Assembly (NCBI RefSeq): GCF_039521975.1 | Contig: NZ_BAAACZ010000009.1 | Coordinates: 310,001-374,000, forward strand | From: Alkalibacillus silvisoli | GTDB lineage: Bacteria > Bacillota > Bacilli > Bacillales > Alkalibacillaceae | DNA: 64,000 nt | Direction: 5' to 3' | Part shown: piece after piece, positions 24,398-34,524 of the stretch | Layout: every line of letters begins with the position of its first letter | Numbering within the stretch: position 1 is the first letter of the stretch | Translations under genes and position numbers: made by a program | Notes under the pieces: generated by a model | What the model was told of the DNA's origin: nothing | Database searches by the model: none | The model's input: only the letters and a program-made list of their open reading frames with translations

Positions 24398-26446
24398 ATG
24401 CAAAATGTGCTAATAGTCGGAGCTGGCCAGGGTGGAACAGCAATATTAAAGCTTTTCGAACAAGTTGACATGATTAATGTGCAAGCAGTTGCAGACATTG
24501 ATCACCAAGCACCAGGTGTAAAGCTTTCAAGATTAAAAGAAATTAATACTTATGAGTCTTATATAGATGCTTTAGAAGAGCCGATTGATATTATTGTTGA
24601 AACAACGGGCAAAGAAGAAGTGTTCAATGACCTAAAAAAACATAAAAAGAAACGTGCTGTGCTCATTCCTGGAACAGTTGCTCACATCATTTATAATTTA
24701 TTAAATGAAAAAGAAGAGTTACTCGAACGACTTAAGAAAGAAACGGACTCTCGAGAATTACTCTTAAATTCAATTCATGACGGTATGATTGTAATTGGTT
24801 TAGATCATCAGATTACATACGTTAATGAAGCTTGTGAAAACATTCTAGATTTAAATAAAAACGAAATGGTTGGACATTTGATAACGGAAATTATTCCAGA
24901 TTCACATTTGCCAAATGTCATGAAAACTCATAAGAAAGAACTCAACCAATCATTAAATTTAAATAATGGTAAACGGATCATAACAACTAGAATTCCTTTA
25001 TTAACTGAGTCAGGGGAATTGCTAGGAGCTTTTGCTGTTTTTAAAGATATTACAGAAGTTGTTGATTTAGCAGAAGAAATTACCGATCTGAAAAATATAC
25101 AAAATATGCTTGAGGCTATAATTCAGTCTAGTGAAGAGGCTATTTCAGTAGTAGATGAAGACGGACGTGGCTTGTTAATTAACCCTGCTTATACGAAAAT
25201 AACTGGACTTACAGAAAATGATGTCATTGGTAAACCTGCAACAGCAGATATCTCTGAAGGGGAAAGTATGCATATGCAGGTACTTGAAACGAGAAGACCA
25301 GTTAGAGGAGCTAGAATGAAGGTAGGTCCATTAAAAAGAGACGTCCTCGTTAATGCAGCTCCTATTTTAGTTGATGGTGTTTTAAAAGGTAGTGTGGGGA
25401 TCATTCACGACCTTTCAGAAATCGAATCATTAACATCTGAGCTTAAGAAAGCAAGGCAGATTATTCGAAATTTAGAAGCAAAGTATACGTTTGATGATAT
25501 TATTGCTAAATCAACTGAAATGAAATTAACATTAGAACAAGCAAAAGTTGGAGCAAAAACACCAGTAACTGTACTTTTAAGAGGAGAATCAGGGACTGGA
25601 AAAGAATTGATTGCTCACGCGATTCATAATGAAAGCGACAGGAAACATTATAAGTTTATAAGAGTGAACTGCGCTTCTATGGAAGAAGATAATTTAGAAA
25701 AAATGCTATTTGGTGAAGAATCAGGCCCGCCGGAGAAACAAAGAGGTATATTTGAAGAAGCTAACAATGGCTCGGTCTTTTTAGATGAAATAGGTGATCT
25801 ATCTTTACATTTACAAGCAAGGGTATTGCATGTATTGGAAAATCAAGAAGTGCTTCGTGTAGGAGGGCAAGACCCGATTCCTGTCAACGTAAGGGCGATT
25901 GCAGCAACGAATGTTAACCTTGAAAGAGCGATGATGGAAAAAGAATTTAGAGAAGATTTGTTTTATCGCTTAAATCGACTACCGGTTATGATTGCACCTT
26001 TAAAAGAGCGAAAAGAAGATTTAAAACCATTAATCAGTCATCTTATAACAAAGTTAAACGAAGATTTCGGACGTAATGTTAAAGGTGTTAATGAGCAAGC
26101 TATAACGTATTTGAATGAATATGATTTTCCTGGAAATGTAAGAGAGTTAGAAAATATTCTCGGGCGTGCCATGATCAGTATGGAACAATATGAAAATTTT
26201 ATAAGTGAGAAACATTTGCCTCCACTTAGAAAGCATTCACTCGATGAATTAGACTTGGTTAATGAGCCAAAGAAGACTGATGTTATTCCGCTACAAGATG
26301 CATTAGATGAATTTGAAAAACAACTCATAATAGAGACGCTTGGGAAGAATAATTATATTAAATCGAAAACAGCGAAACAATTAAACATATCGTTAAGAAA
26401 TTTGTATTACAAAATGGAGAAGCATAATCTCAGCAAAGAAGGCTGA
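24398..26446 (+). CDS. bkdR: BkdR-family AAA+ regulator lacking the GAFTGA loop
   Basis: A 682-residue enhancer-binding-protein homologue ahead of the bkd genes. Order of parts: a Rossmann-like N-terminal domain (VLIVGAGQGGTAIL), two PAS domains (about 118-220 and 235-340), an AAA+ domain (Walker A GESGTGKE at 396-403, Walker B FLDEIGD at 461-467), and a Fis-type helix-turn-helix (about 650-680). B. subtilis BkdR activates sigma-L (sigma-54) transcription of its operon. Here the loop that should carry GAF(T/S)GA reads FGEESGPPEKQRG (438-450): the sigma-54 contact motif is missing and the loop is several residues shorter. With a sigma-A promoter upstream and no -24/-12 element, the protein may regulate without sigma-54, as TyrR does. 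Confidence 0.92.
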   Translation: MQNVLIVGAGQGGTAILKLFEQVDMINVQAVADIDHQAPGVKLSRLKEINTYESYIDALEEPIDIIVETTGKEEVFNDLKKHKKKRAVLIPGTVAHIIYNLLNEKEELLERLKKETDSRELLLNSIHDGMIVIGLDHQITYVNEACENILDLNKNEMVGHLITEIIPDSHLPNVMKTHKKELNQSLNLNNGKRIITTRIPLLTESGELLGAFAVFKDITEVVDLAEEITDLKNIQNMLEAIIQSSEEAISVVDEDGRGLLINPAYTKITGLTENDVIGKPATADISEGESMHMQVLETRRPVRGARMKVGPLKRDVLVNAAPILVDGVLKGSVGIIHDLSEIESLTSELKKARQIIRNLEAKYTFDDIIAKSTEMKLTLEQAKVGAKTPVTVLLRGESGTGKELIAHAIHNESDRKHYKFIRVNCASMEEDNLEKMLFGEESGPPEKQRGIFEEANNGSVFLDEIGDLSLHLQARVLHVLENQEVLRVGGQDPIPVNVRAIAATNVNLERAMMEKEFREDLFYRLNRLPVMIAPLKERKEDLKPLISHLITKLNEDFGRNVKGVNEQAITYLNEYDFPGNVRELENILGRAMISMEQYENFISEKHLPPLRKHSLDELDLVNEPKKTDVIPLQDALDEFEKQLIIETLGKNNYIKSKTAKQLNISLRNLYYKMEKHNLSKEG

Positions 26447-26484
26447 ACAGGACGAAACTAGACAACATGAAGGTGAGAAAAATA

Positions 26485-27384
26485 ATGAATTTAGATCAAT
26501 TAGTTAATGATCTCTGTCAAATGGAAGAGAAGAAAACTGTTGCAGTAGCAGAAGCAACAAATGTAGAAACATTAAAAGCGATAAAGGAGGGGGTAGAACG
26601 GGACTTAGCAGCGTTTAAACTTTTTGGTAATATGGAACAAATTCAAGAAGCAGCCGATGAAATTGATTTAAACCTTAATCAAGAAAGGATTACATTACAC
26701 CATGCTACTTCAATAGAAAATGCCGTTGATAAAGCGGTTATGTCTGTTTCTGAAGAGCGCTCAGATGTATTAATGAAAGGTAATGTAGCAACCAAGGTTG
26801 TTTTAAAGGCAGTTTTAAAGAAAAATTCTGGTTTAAGAAATGGAAGGGTTCTGTCACACGTTGCTTTATTTGAATTACCAGAACGTGATGGCTTGTTGTT
26901 TTTAACGGATGCAGGGATGAATATTGCGCCTAATTTAGAAGAGAAAGTTCAGATTATCCAGAACGCAGTGGATGTGGCTAATCGAATGGGTTATGATAAC
27001 CCTAAAGTTGCCCCTTTAGCAGCGGTTGAAATTGTCAACCCAGCAATGCAAGCTTCAATTGATGCTGCTGTATTGTCTCAAATGCAAAAACGTGGACAAA
27101 TTTCAGGTTGTACTGTAGATGGTCCTTTAGCATTTGATAATGCAATATCACTAGATGCAAAAAAAGAAAAAAATATACATTCAGATGTTGCCGGAAACGC
27201 TGATATTCTAGTATGTCCATATATAGAAGTTGGTAATACTCTTTATAAGTCATTCACATATTTTGCGAATGCTAAAGTTGCCGGTATTATTAGCGGGGCT
27301 AAAGCACCTATTGTGTTAACTTCACGTGCTGACACAGCAGAAAGTAAAATTTATTCACTAGCGTTTGCGTTAACATCATCTTAA
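26485..27384 (+). CDS. ptb: phosphate butyryltransferase
   Basis: A 299-residue phosphotransacylase (PTA_PTB family) converting branched-chain or butyryl-CoA to the acyl phosphate. Conserved parts include LMKGNVATKVVLKAVL, TDAGMNIAPNLEEKVQIIQNA and DILVCPYIEVGNTLYKS. ATG 26485 follows AAGGTGAG at 9 nt. It is the first structural gene of the bkd operon and works with Buk to yield ATP from branched-chain acyl-CoA. Confidence 0.94.
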   Translation: MNLDQLVNDLCQMEEKKTVAVAEATNVETLKAIKEGVERDLAAFKLFGNMEQIQEAADEIDLNLNQERITLHHATSIENAVDKAVMSVSEERSDVLMKGNVATKVVLKAVLKKNSGLRNGRVLSHVALFELPERDGLLFLTDAGMNIAPNLEEKVQIIQNAVDVANRMGYDNPKVAPLAAVEIVNPAMQASIDAAVLSQMQKRGQISGCTVDGPLAFDNAISLDAKKEKNIHSDVAGNADILVCPYIEVGNTLYKSFTYFANAKVAGIISGAKAPIVLTSRADTAESKIYSLAFALTSS

Positions 27385-27402
27385 TTTAGGGAGGAATATG
27401 AA

Positions 27403-28500
27403 ATGGAATTATTTACGTATATGGAAGAGTATGATTACGAGCAAGTTGTATTTTGCCAAGACAAAAATTCTGGATTAAAAGCAATTATCGCACTACATGA
27501 TACAACATTAGGTCCTGCATTAGGTGGAACAAGAATGTGGACTTATGATTCTGAGGAAGAAGCTGTTGTTGATGCTTTAAGATTAGCAAAAGGTATGACT
27601 TACAAAAACGCTGCAGCTGGTCTGAATTTAGGTGGTGGAAAGACGGTTATAATTGGTGATCCTAAAAAAGACAAAAACCCTGAATTGTTCAGAGCGTTTG
27701 GCCGTTATATTCAAGGACTGAACGGTCGCTATATTACAGCAGAAGATGTAGGGACAACAGAACATGATATGGACTATATTTACATGGAGACGGATTATGT
27801 AACAGGTATTTCACCTGAATTTGGTTCATCAGGAAACCCATCTCCAGCTACAGCTTATGGTATGTATCGTGGGATGAAAGCAGCAGCTAAAGAAGCTTTT
27901 GGTTCTGATTCATTAGAAGGAAAGACAATTGCCGTACAAGGTGTAGGTAATGTCGCTTACCACATGTGTAAACATTTACATGAAGAAGGCGCTAAGCTAA
28001 TTGTTACAGATATTAATAAAGAGTCAGTAGAGCGTGCTGTAGAAGATTTTGGTGCTCAAGCAGTTGACCCAGATGATATTTACTCTGTAGATTGTGACAT
28101 TTATGCACCGTGTGCTTTAGGTGCTACTATTAACGATGAAACAATTCCTCAACTAAAAGCAAAAGCGATTGCAGGGTCTGCTAATAACCAGCTGGCTGAA
28201 GATAGACATGGTCAAATATTACATGAGTCAGGTATTGTATATGCACCAGATTACGTAATCAACTCTGGTGGTGTTATTAACGTAGCGGATGAATTAAATG
28301 GCTATAATAAAGAACGTGCATTTAAACAAATTGATTCAATTTATGATAGCTTAAGTAAAATCTTTGAAATTTCTAAACGCGACAACATCTCGACACATAT
28401 TGCTGCTGATCGTATGGCTGAAGAACGTATCGCAAGTGTTCGTAATACAAGAAGTACGTTCTTACAAAATGAACACAGCATTATCTCAAGAAGAAAATAA
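27403..28500 (+). CDS. bcd: leucine dehydrogenase
   Basis: A 365-residue Glu/Leu/Phe/Val dehydrogenase that deaminates leucine, isoleucine and valine to their 2-keto acids with NAD. Visible are the substrate region LGPALGGTRMW, the catalytic-lysine block AAAGLNLGGGKTVI, and the NAD-binding VQGVGNVAYHMCKHL. GGGAGG precedes the ATG. It feeds the branched-chain keto acid dehydrogenase encoded downstream. Confidence 0.96.
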   Translation: MELFTYMEEYDYEQVVFCQDKNSGLKAIIALHDTTLGPALGGTRMWTYDSEEEAVVDALRLAKGMTYKNAAAGLNLGGGKTVIIGDPKKDKNPELFRAFGRYIQGLNGRYITAEDVGTTEHDMDYIYMETDYVTGISPEFGSSGNPSPATAYGMYRGMKAAAKEAFGSDSLEGKTIAVQGVGNVAYHMCKHLHEEGAKLIVTDINKESVERAVEDFGAQAVDPDDIYSVDCDIYAPCALGATINDETIPQLKAKAIAGSANNQLAEDRHGQILHESGIVYAPDYVINSGGVINVADELNGYNKERAFKQIDSIYDSLSKIFEISKRDNISTHIAADRMAEERIASVRNTRSTFLQNEHSIISRRK

Positions 28501-28520
28501 ATGGAGGCTTCATCAAGAAT

Positions 28521-29615
28521 ATGGACTATCGTGTATTAGTGATCAACCCAGGGTCAACTTCAACGAAAATCGCAGTATTTGAAAATGATCATTGTTTATT
28601 TGAACAAACCATTCGTCATCAAACAGAAGATCTTAGTCAATTTTCTAATATTATTGAGCAGTATCAATTTAGAAAAGATGTCATTCTAGAAGCATTGGAT
28701 TATGAAGGGTTTAATATATCTAAATTAGATGCTGTTTGTGGGCGTGGTGGCTTATTAAAACCTATTGAAGGTGGAACTTATGCAGTCAATGAAGCTATGC
28801 TCCATGACTTAAAGGAAGGCTATTACGGTGAACATGCATCTAACTTGGGCGGCATTTTAGCCCATGAGATTGCCAATAATGTTAATATACCAGCTTATAT
28901 TGTTGATCCAGTTGTGGTGGATGAGTTAGATGATATCGCCAGAATTTCTGGTATACCACAATTACCAAGGAAAAGTATTTTTCATGCATTAAATCAAAAG
29001 GCTGTTGCAAGAAGAGCCGCTCAGTCTATAGACCTAACTTATGAGAAAAGCAATTTAATTGTCTGTCATATGGGCGGTGGGATAACGGTTGGAGCACATC
29101 ATCAAGGTAAAGTAATCGATGTTAATAACGGATTGAATGGTGAAGGACCTTTTTCACCAGAGCGAGCAGGAACCATTCCAGCAGGTCAATTAGTAGATTT
29201 ATGCTTTTCAACTGTTTATACAAAAGAACAAGTTCACAAAATGTTAGTTGGTAATGGTGGATTAGTCGCTTATTTAGATACTAACGATGCTTTAGAAGTT
29301 GAGAAACGAATTGAACAAGGTGATCAGGAAGCAAAACACATATACGACGCTATGGCTTATCAAATCGCTAAAGAGATTGGCAGTATAAGTACCGTGTTAC
29401 AAGGTAATGTCGATGCTATTGTCTTAACAGGTGGTCTTTGTTACGGTCAAGAATTTGTTAAGGAAATTACCAAACGCATTGACTGGATCGCAGACATACT
29501 AACATTACCTGGTGAAAATGAATTAGAGGCATTAGCTGAAGGTACGATTCGAGTACTTAATGAGGAAGAAGAAGCAAAGCAGTACCATTCAATGCCTAAT
29601 AGAAAGGAGTTTTAA
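28521..29615 (+). CDS. buk: butyrate kinase
   Basis: A 364-residue acetokinase-family enzyme that turns acyl phosphate plus ADP into the free acid and ATP. It begins with the phosphate-binding NPGSTSTKIAVFEND and contains VCHMGGGITVGAHH and NGLNGEGPFSPERAG. It pairs with Ptb. It ends 2 nt before lpdV, so the two are translationally close. Confidence 0.96.
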   Translation: MDYRVLVINPGSTSTKIAVFENDHCLFEQTIRHQTEDLSQFSNIIEQYQFRKDVILEALDYEGFNISKLDAVCGRGGLLKPIEGGTYAVNEAMLHDLKEGYYGEHASNLGGILAHEIANNVNIPAYIVDPVVVDELDDIARISGIPQLPRKSIFHALNQKAVARRAAQSIDLTYEKSNLIVCHMGGGITVGAHHQGKVIDVNNGLNGEGPFSPERAGTIPAGQLVDLCFSTVYTKEQVHKMLVGNGGLVAYLDTNDALEVEKRIEQGDQEAKHIYDAMAYQIAKEIGSISTVLQGNVDAIVLTGGLCYGQEFVKEITKRIDWIADILTLPGENELEALAEGTIRVLNEEEEAKQYHSMPNRKEF

Positions 29616-29617
29616 AT

Positions 29618-31039
29618 ATGGCAAAAGAATACGATATTGCCATACTTGGCGGTGGCACAGGTGGATATGTCGCTGCTATACGAGCTAGTCAACTCGGATT
29701 AAAAGTTGCAATCGTTGAAAAAGGACAACTAGGTGGAACATGCTTACATAGAGGGTGTATCCCGTCCAAGTCACTTTTAAGAAGTGCTGAGGTTTACCAG
29801 CAGACACAAAATGCTCTAAATTATGGTGTAGAAACAGATAACACAAAACTAAACTTCCTGAAAGTCCAAGAACGTAAGCAAGAAATTATCAACCAACTGC
29901 ATCAAGGCGTTCAAGGTTTAATGAAAAAAGGAAAGATTGATGTTTTTGAAGGTCATGGTCGTATTTTAGGTCCTAGTATTTTCTCACCTACTGCAGGCAC
30001 AATTTCTGTTGAAATGAACAATGGTGAGGAAAATGAGATGATCCTACCTAAAAATGTAATTGTTGCAACTGGCTCAAAACCTAAGTCTTTACCTAGTCTA
30101 GATGTTGATGGTGAATTAGTTATGACATCAGATGAAGCACTGCAAATGGACCATTTACCAAAATCAATTGTAATTGTTGGTGGTGGAGTTATCGGAATTG
30201 AATGGGCATCGATGTTAAGTGATTTTGGTGTTGAAGTTACCGTTGTAGAGTTTATGGATCAAATTCTACCTACTGAAGATAAAGATGTTGTTAAAGAAGC
30301 TGAAAAAGCGCTTAAGAATAAAGGGATTAACATTGTCACAAGTGCCAAGGTACTTCCTGATTCTCTAGAGAAAAATAACGGGATCAAGATTGATGCTGAG
30401 GTTAATGGTGAAAAGCAAACATTTGAAGCAGAAAGAATGTTAGTTTCGGTAGGAAGAGCGCCAATTGTTGATAACATTGGATTAGAAAACACGGATATTG
30501 TTGTTGAAAATGGTGCGATTAAAGTTAACCAAAACAATCAAACGAAAGAGTCACACATTTATGCAATTGGTGATGTTATAGGTGGTATGCAATTAGCACA
30601 CGTTGCTTCGCATGAAGGTATTTTAGCTGTTGAGCATATAGCGAATGAAAATCCAGAACCAATTAACTACAACCATGTGGCATCATGTATTTATTCAAAT
30701 CCAGAAATAGCTAGTGTTGGTTTAACTGAAAAGCAAGCAATTGACCAAGGCTATGATGTGAAGGTCGGTAAATTCCCATTCCAAGCAGTTGGTAAAGCAT
30801 TAGTTCATGGTGAAAAAGAAGGGTTTACAAAAATCATCACGAATAAAGATAATGAAGACTTATTAGGTGTTCATATGATCGGACCGCACGTGACTGACAT
30901 GATTTCAGAAGCAGGCTTAGCAATGGTGTTAGATGCGACAGCTTGGGAAATTGGAGAATCAATACATCCACACCCAACCTTATCTGAAGTCATTGGAGAG
31001 GCAGCTTTAGCTGTTGATGGTAAACAAATTCACGGATAA
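29618..31039 (+). CDS. lpdV: dihydrolipoyl dehydrogenase (E3) of the BCKDH complex
   Basis: A 473-residue FAD disulfide oxidoreductase re-oxidising the lipoyl groups of BkdB. The FAD motif GGGTGGYVAAIRASQLG, the redox pair GGTCLHRGCIPSK, the NAD-binding VGGGVIGIEWASML and the C-terminal active-site HPHPTLSE are present. GAAAGGAG precedes the ATG. Being inside the bkd operon, it is the branched-chain-specific E3. Confidence 0.96.
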   Translation: MAKEYDIAILGGGTGGYVAAIRASQLGLKVAIVEKGQLGGTCLHRGCIPSKSLLRSAEVYQQTQNALNYGVETDNTKLNFLKVQERKQEIINQLHQGVQGLMKKGKIDVFEGHGRILGPSIFSPTAGTISVEMNNGEENEMILPKNVIVATGSKPKSLPSLDVDGELVMTSDEALQMDHLPKSIVIVGGGVIGIEWASMLSDFGVEVTVVEFMDQILPTEDKDVVKEAEKALKNKGINIVTSAKVLPDSLEKNNGIKIDAEVNGEKQTFEAERMLVSVGRAPIVDNIGLENTDIVVENGAIKVNQNNQTKESHIYAIGDVIGGMQLAHVASHEGILAVEHIANENPEPINYNHVASCIYSNPEIASVGLTEKQAIDQGYDVKVGKFPFQAVGKALVHGEKEGFTKIITNKDNEDLLGVHMIGPHVTDMISEAGLAMVLDATAWEIGESIHPHPTLSEVIGEAALAVDGKQIHG

Positions 31040-31058
31040 TTAAAGGGAGGTAATACAC

Positions 31059-32069
31059 ATGAGTAAAGTAGAAAATCGCCACCACGATTTAGGTTTATCT
31101 GATGAACAAGTGCTAGATATTTACCGGACAATGCTTCTAGCACGTAAAATTGATGAGAGAATGTGGTTATTAAACCGTGCAGGAAAGATTCCATTTGTTA
31201 TTTCATGTCAAGGACAAGAAGCGGCACAAGTTGGAGCAAGTTATGCACTAAACCGTGACAAAGACTATGCTGCACCATATTATCGTGATTTAGGCGTTGT
31301 TTTAGCGTTTGGAATGACAACGAGAGAATTGTTTTTAGCTGCGTTTGCTAAAGCTGAAGACCCAAACTCAGGTGGACGTCAGATGCCTGGACACTTTGGG
31401 CAGAAGAAAAACAGAATTTTAACTGGCTCTTCACCAGTTACAACACAGCTTCCACACGCTGTGGGGGTAGCACTTGCTGCTAAAATGGAAAATAAAGAAA
31501 TCGCTTCGTTTGTTACATTAGGTGAAGGCTCTTCTAACCAAGGTGATTTCCACGAAGGTCTTAATTTTGCTGGGGTTCATAAATTACCTGTTATTACAAT
31601 GGTTGAAAATAATAAATATGCTATTTCAGTACCATTAGAGCGTCAAGTAGCAAGTAAGTCCGTTGCAGACCGCGGGGTTGCTTATGGTATGCCTGGTCAC
31701 CAAGTTAATGGTAATGATCCATTAGAAGTGTATAAAGTTGTTAAAGAAGCACATGAAAGAGCGATGAACGGTGAAGGACCTACATTAATCGAAGCAATGA
31801 CTGAACGATTAACGGCTCACTCAAGTGATGATAATGATAAAGCTTACCGCACAGAAGAGGAACTTGAAGAAATGAAAAAGAAAGATAATTTACTTTCATT
31901 TGCTCAATATTTAAGAGATGTAGGTGTGTTAACAGAAGAGAAAGAAGAGGCGCTAAAGAAAGAGCTTGATGATGAAATTAATAAGGCGACAGATGAAGCG
32001 GAAAATGCACCTTACGCTGAACCAGAAGATGCACTTAAGTATGTGTATGCTGAAGAGGGAGGGGAATAA
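31059..32069 (+). CDS. bkdAA: branched-chain keto acid dehydrogenase E1 alpha
   Basis: A 336-residue thiamine diphosphate-dependent E1 alpha subunit. The TPP motif is seen as GEGSSNQGDFHEGLNFAG...ENNKYAISVP, and the phosphorylation-loop-like region ERLTAHSSDDNDKAYR is conserved. With BkdAB it decarboxylates 2-keto acids derived from valine, leucine and isoleucine. GGGAGG lies before the ATG; bkdAB starts 2 nt after its stop. Confidence 0.96.
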   Translation: MSKVENRHHDLGLSDEQVLDIYRTMLLARKIDERMWLLNRAGKIPFVISCQGQEAAQVGASYALNRDKDYAAPYYRDLGVVLAFGMTTRELFLAAFAKAEDPNSGGRQMPGHFGQKKNRILTGSSPVTTQLPHAVGVALAAKMENKEIASFVTLGEGSSNQGDFHEGLNFAGVHKLPVITMVENNKYAISVPLERQVASKSVADRGVAYGMPGHQVNGNDPLEVYKVVKEAHERAMNGEGPTLIEAMTERLTAHSSDDNDKAYRTEEELEEMKKKDNLLSFAQYLRDVGVLTEEKEEALKKELDDEINKATDEAENAPYAEPEDALKYVYAEEGGE

Positions 32070-32071
32070 TT

Positions 32072-33055
32072 ATGGCAGTAATGTCTTATATTCAAGCAGT
32101 AACAAAGGCAATGCAAGAAGAGATGGAACGTGATGATAAAGTTTTTGTGCTGGGTGAAGATGTTGGTAAAAAAGGTGGCGTCTTTAAAGCGACAGATGGA
32201 TTATACGATCAATTTGGTGATGCGAGAGTATTAGATACACCCTTAACAGAATCTGCAATTGCAGGTGTTGGTATTGGTGCTGCGATGTATGGTATGCGCC
32301 CTATTGCAGAAATGCAGTTTGCTGACTTTATTATGCCAGCAGTTAACCAAATCATATCAGAAGCCTCACGTATTCGTTATCGCTCAAATAATGATTGGCA
32401 TTGTCCAATGGTTATTCGTGCTCCTTATGGGGGTGGCGTTCACGGTGCATTATACCACTCGCAGTCTGTAGAAGCTGTCTTTGCTAATCAGCCTGGTTTA
32501 AAGATTGTGATTCCATCAACACCTTATGATGCTAAAGGTTTACTTAAAGCAGCGATCCGTGATGAAGACCCTGTTTTATTCTTTGAACATAAACGTGCTT
32601 ACCGACTTATTAAAGGTGAAGTACCAGATGATGATTATGTATTACCAATTGGTAAGGCTGATGTAAAACGTGAAGGTGATGATATTACGGTCATTACTTA
32701 CGGCTTAGGTATACATTTCGCATTAGAAGCAGCTGAAAAACTATCTGAAGAAGGTATCTCGGCTCATATTTTAGATTTACGTACCGTATATCCATTAGAC
32801 CAAGAGGCAATTATTGAAGCAGCGAAGAAAACAGGTAAAGTATTGCTTGTAACAGAAGATAATAAAGAAGGTAGTATTATGAGTGAAGTTTCAGCCATCA
32901 TTTCTGAAAACTGTCTGTTTGATTTAGATTCTCCTGTTAAAAGACTTGCTGGGCCTGATGTACCGGCTATGCCGTATGCTCCAACAATGGAGAAATATTT
33001 CATGATTAACCCAGATAAAGTAGAGAAAGCAATGCGTGACTTAGCTGAATTTTAA
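32072..33055 (+). CDS. bkdAB: branched-chain keto acid dehydrogenase E1 beta
   Basis: A 327-residue transketolase-like E1 beta subunit. Conserved blocks are VFVLGEDVGKKGGVFKAT, TPLTESAIAGVGIGAA, and the potassium/TPP-facing RAPYGGGVHGALYHSQS; the C-terminal domain ends with GPDVPAMPYAPTMEKYF. It pairs with BkdAA; the GGAGGGG site lies inside the end of bkdAA. Confidence 0.96.
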   Translation: MAVMSYIQAVTKAMQEEMERDDKVFVLGEDVGKKGGVFKATDGLYDQFGDARVLDTPLTESAIAGVGIGAAMYGMRPIAEMQFADFIMPAVNQIISEASRIRYRSNNDWHCPMVIRAPYGGGVHGALYHSQSVEAVFANQPGLKIVIPSTPYDAKGLLKAAIRDEDPVLFFEHKRAYRLIKGEVPDDDYVLPIGKADVKREGDDITVITYGLGIHFALEAAEKLSEEGISAHILDLRTVYPLDQEAIIEAAKKTGKVLLVTEDNKEGSIMSEVSAIISENCLFDLDSPVKRLAGPDVPAMPYAPTMEKYFMINPDKVEKAMRDLAEF

Positions 33056-33092
33056 AAGTAATTGACTTGGCACAAAAAGGAGGTAAACAGGA

Positions 33093-34376
33093 ATGGCAGT
33101 CGAAAAAGTGACAATGCCTCAGTTAGGTGAAAGTGTAACTGAAGGTACGATTAGTTCATGGTTAGTCAAAGAGGGTGACCATGTCAATAAGTACGACCCG
33201 ATTGCAGAAGTTATGACAGATAAAGTAAATGCTGAAGTCCCATCTTCTTTTACAGGAACTATTAAAGAACTGGTTGCTCAAGAAGGTGACACGATTGAAG
33301 TTGGTGGATTGATCTGTCATATGGAAACAGAAGGTGGAGGAGAAGAAGCTAAAGATGAAGCGCCTTCTAATAAAGAAGAAACAACCTCTTCACCTTCAAA
33401 AGAAGTAAGTGATGACCAACCGATGAAAAAGCGCTACTCACCAGCCGTTCTAAAGCTGGCACAAGAAAATGACATCGACCTTAACCAAGTAGACGGCTCT
33501 GGTAAAGGTGGTCGCATTACACGTAAAGATGTAGAGAAGATTATTGCCTCTGGTAAAATTCCACAAGCACAAGAGACGCCTAAAAAAGAGCAAGCTCAAT
33601 CAGAACAACCAAAAGAATCAGCGCAACAGGCTCCAAAGAGTGCACCATCTAGCCAACCTGCTGCAAGTGCACAACCAGGAGATGTTGAGATCCCTGTTTC
33701 AGGTGTTCGTAAAGCTATTGCTCAAAACATGGTTAAATCGAAAACAGAAATTCCTCATGCGTGGATGACTGTTGAAGTTGACGTTACGAATTTAGTTAAG
33801 TTCCGTGACAGTAAGAAAAATGAATTTAAGCAACAAGAAGGTTATTCATTAACTTATTTTGCTTTCTTCGTGAAAGCTGTTGCACAAGCGCTAAAAGAGT
33901 ACCCCGAGCTTAATAGCATGTGGGCAGGAGATAAGATCATCCAAAAGAAAGACATAAACTTATCAATTGCTGTTGCTAGCGATGATCAATTATTTGTTCC
34001 TGTTATTAAACATGCTGATGATAAGAGTGTTAAAGGAATTGCCAAAGACATTGTTGAATTAGCAACAAAAGCTCGTGATGGCAAGCTAACGAATGACGAT
34101 ATGCAAGGTGGAACGTTTACAGTAAACAATACAGGCTCATTTGGCTCAGTACAATCTATGGGTGTTATTAACCACCCACAAGCAGCGATTTTACAAGTAG
34201 AATCCATTGTCAAACGTCCTGTTTATATTGATGGTATGTTTGCTCCACGTGATATGGTTAATTTATGTCTATCCTTAGACCACCGTGTGTTAGACGGATT
34301 AATTTGCGGTAACTTCTTACAACGTGTGAAAGAAATTTTAGAAAATATGTCAGAAGAAAATACATCTATTTATTAA
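33093..34376 (+). CDS. bkdB: branched-chain keto acid dehydrogenase E2 (lipoyl acyltransferase)
   Basis: A 427-residue E2 with one lipoyl domain (1-80, EVMTDKVNAEVPSS, modified lysine about K44), a Ser/Ala/Pro/Gln/Lys-rich linker, a peripheral-subunit-binding domain (about 112-150, SPAVLKLAQENDIDLNQV), a second long linker and the catalytic domain (about 200-427) ending with the active-site DHRVLDG. It forms the core of the complex and yields isobutyryl-, isovaleryl- and 2-methylbutyryl-CoA, also primers for branched fatty acids. It is the last gene of the operon. Confidence 0.96.
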   Translation: MAVEKVTMPQLGESVTEGTISSWLVKEGDHVNKYDPIAEVMTDKVNAEVPSSFTGTIKELVAQEGDTIEVGGLICHMETEGGGEEAKDEAPSNKEETTSSPSKEVSDDQPMKKRYSPAVLKLAQENDIDLNQVDGSGKGGRITRKDVEKIIASGKIPQAQETPKKEQAQSEQPKESAQQAPKSAPSSQPAASAQPGDVEIPVSGVRKAIAQNMVKSKTEIPHAWMTVEVDVTNLVKFRDSKKNEFKQQEGYSLTYFAFFVKAVAQALKEYPELNSMWAGDKIIQKKDINLSIAVASDDQLFVPVIKHADDKSVKGIAKDIVELATKARDGKLTNDDMQGGTFTVNNTGSFGSVQSMGVINHPQAAILQVESIVKRPVYIDGMFAPRDMVNLCLSLDHRVLDGLICGNFLQRVKEILENMSEENTSIY

Positions 34377-34388
34377 TATTTAGATCAT

Positions 34389-34436
34389 AAAGGCTGTCTC
34401 ATACCACAATAATGATGAGTAGAGGCAGCTTTTTTA
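34389..34436 (+). terminator. Rho-independent terminator after bkdB
   Basis: AAGGCTGTCTC pairs with GAGGCAGCTT (G-U pairs included) around a loop of about 20 nt, with a T run. Confidence 0.75.
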
Positions 34437-34524
34437 TTTATATCCGCTGCACACAATTTGAAACAAGTCTGAAATGTTGATAATATTAGTATTGGTAATA
34501 TTAAATATAAAGGAGCCATATGCC

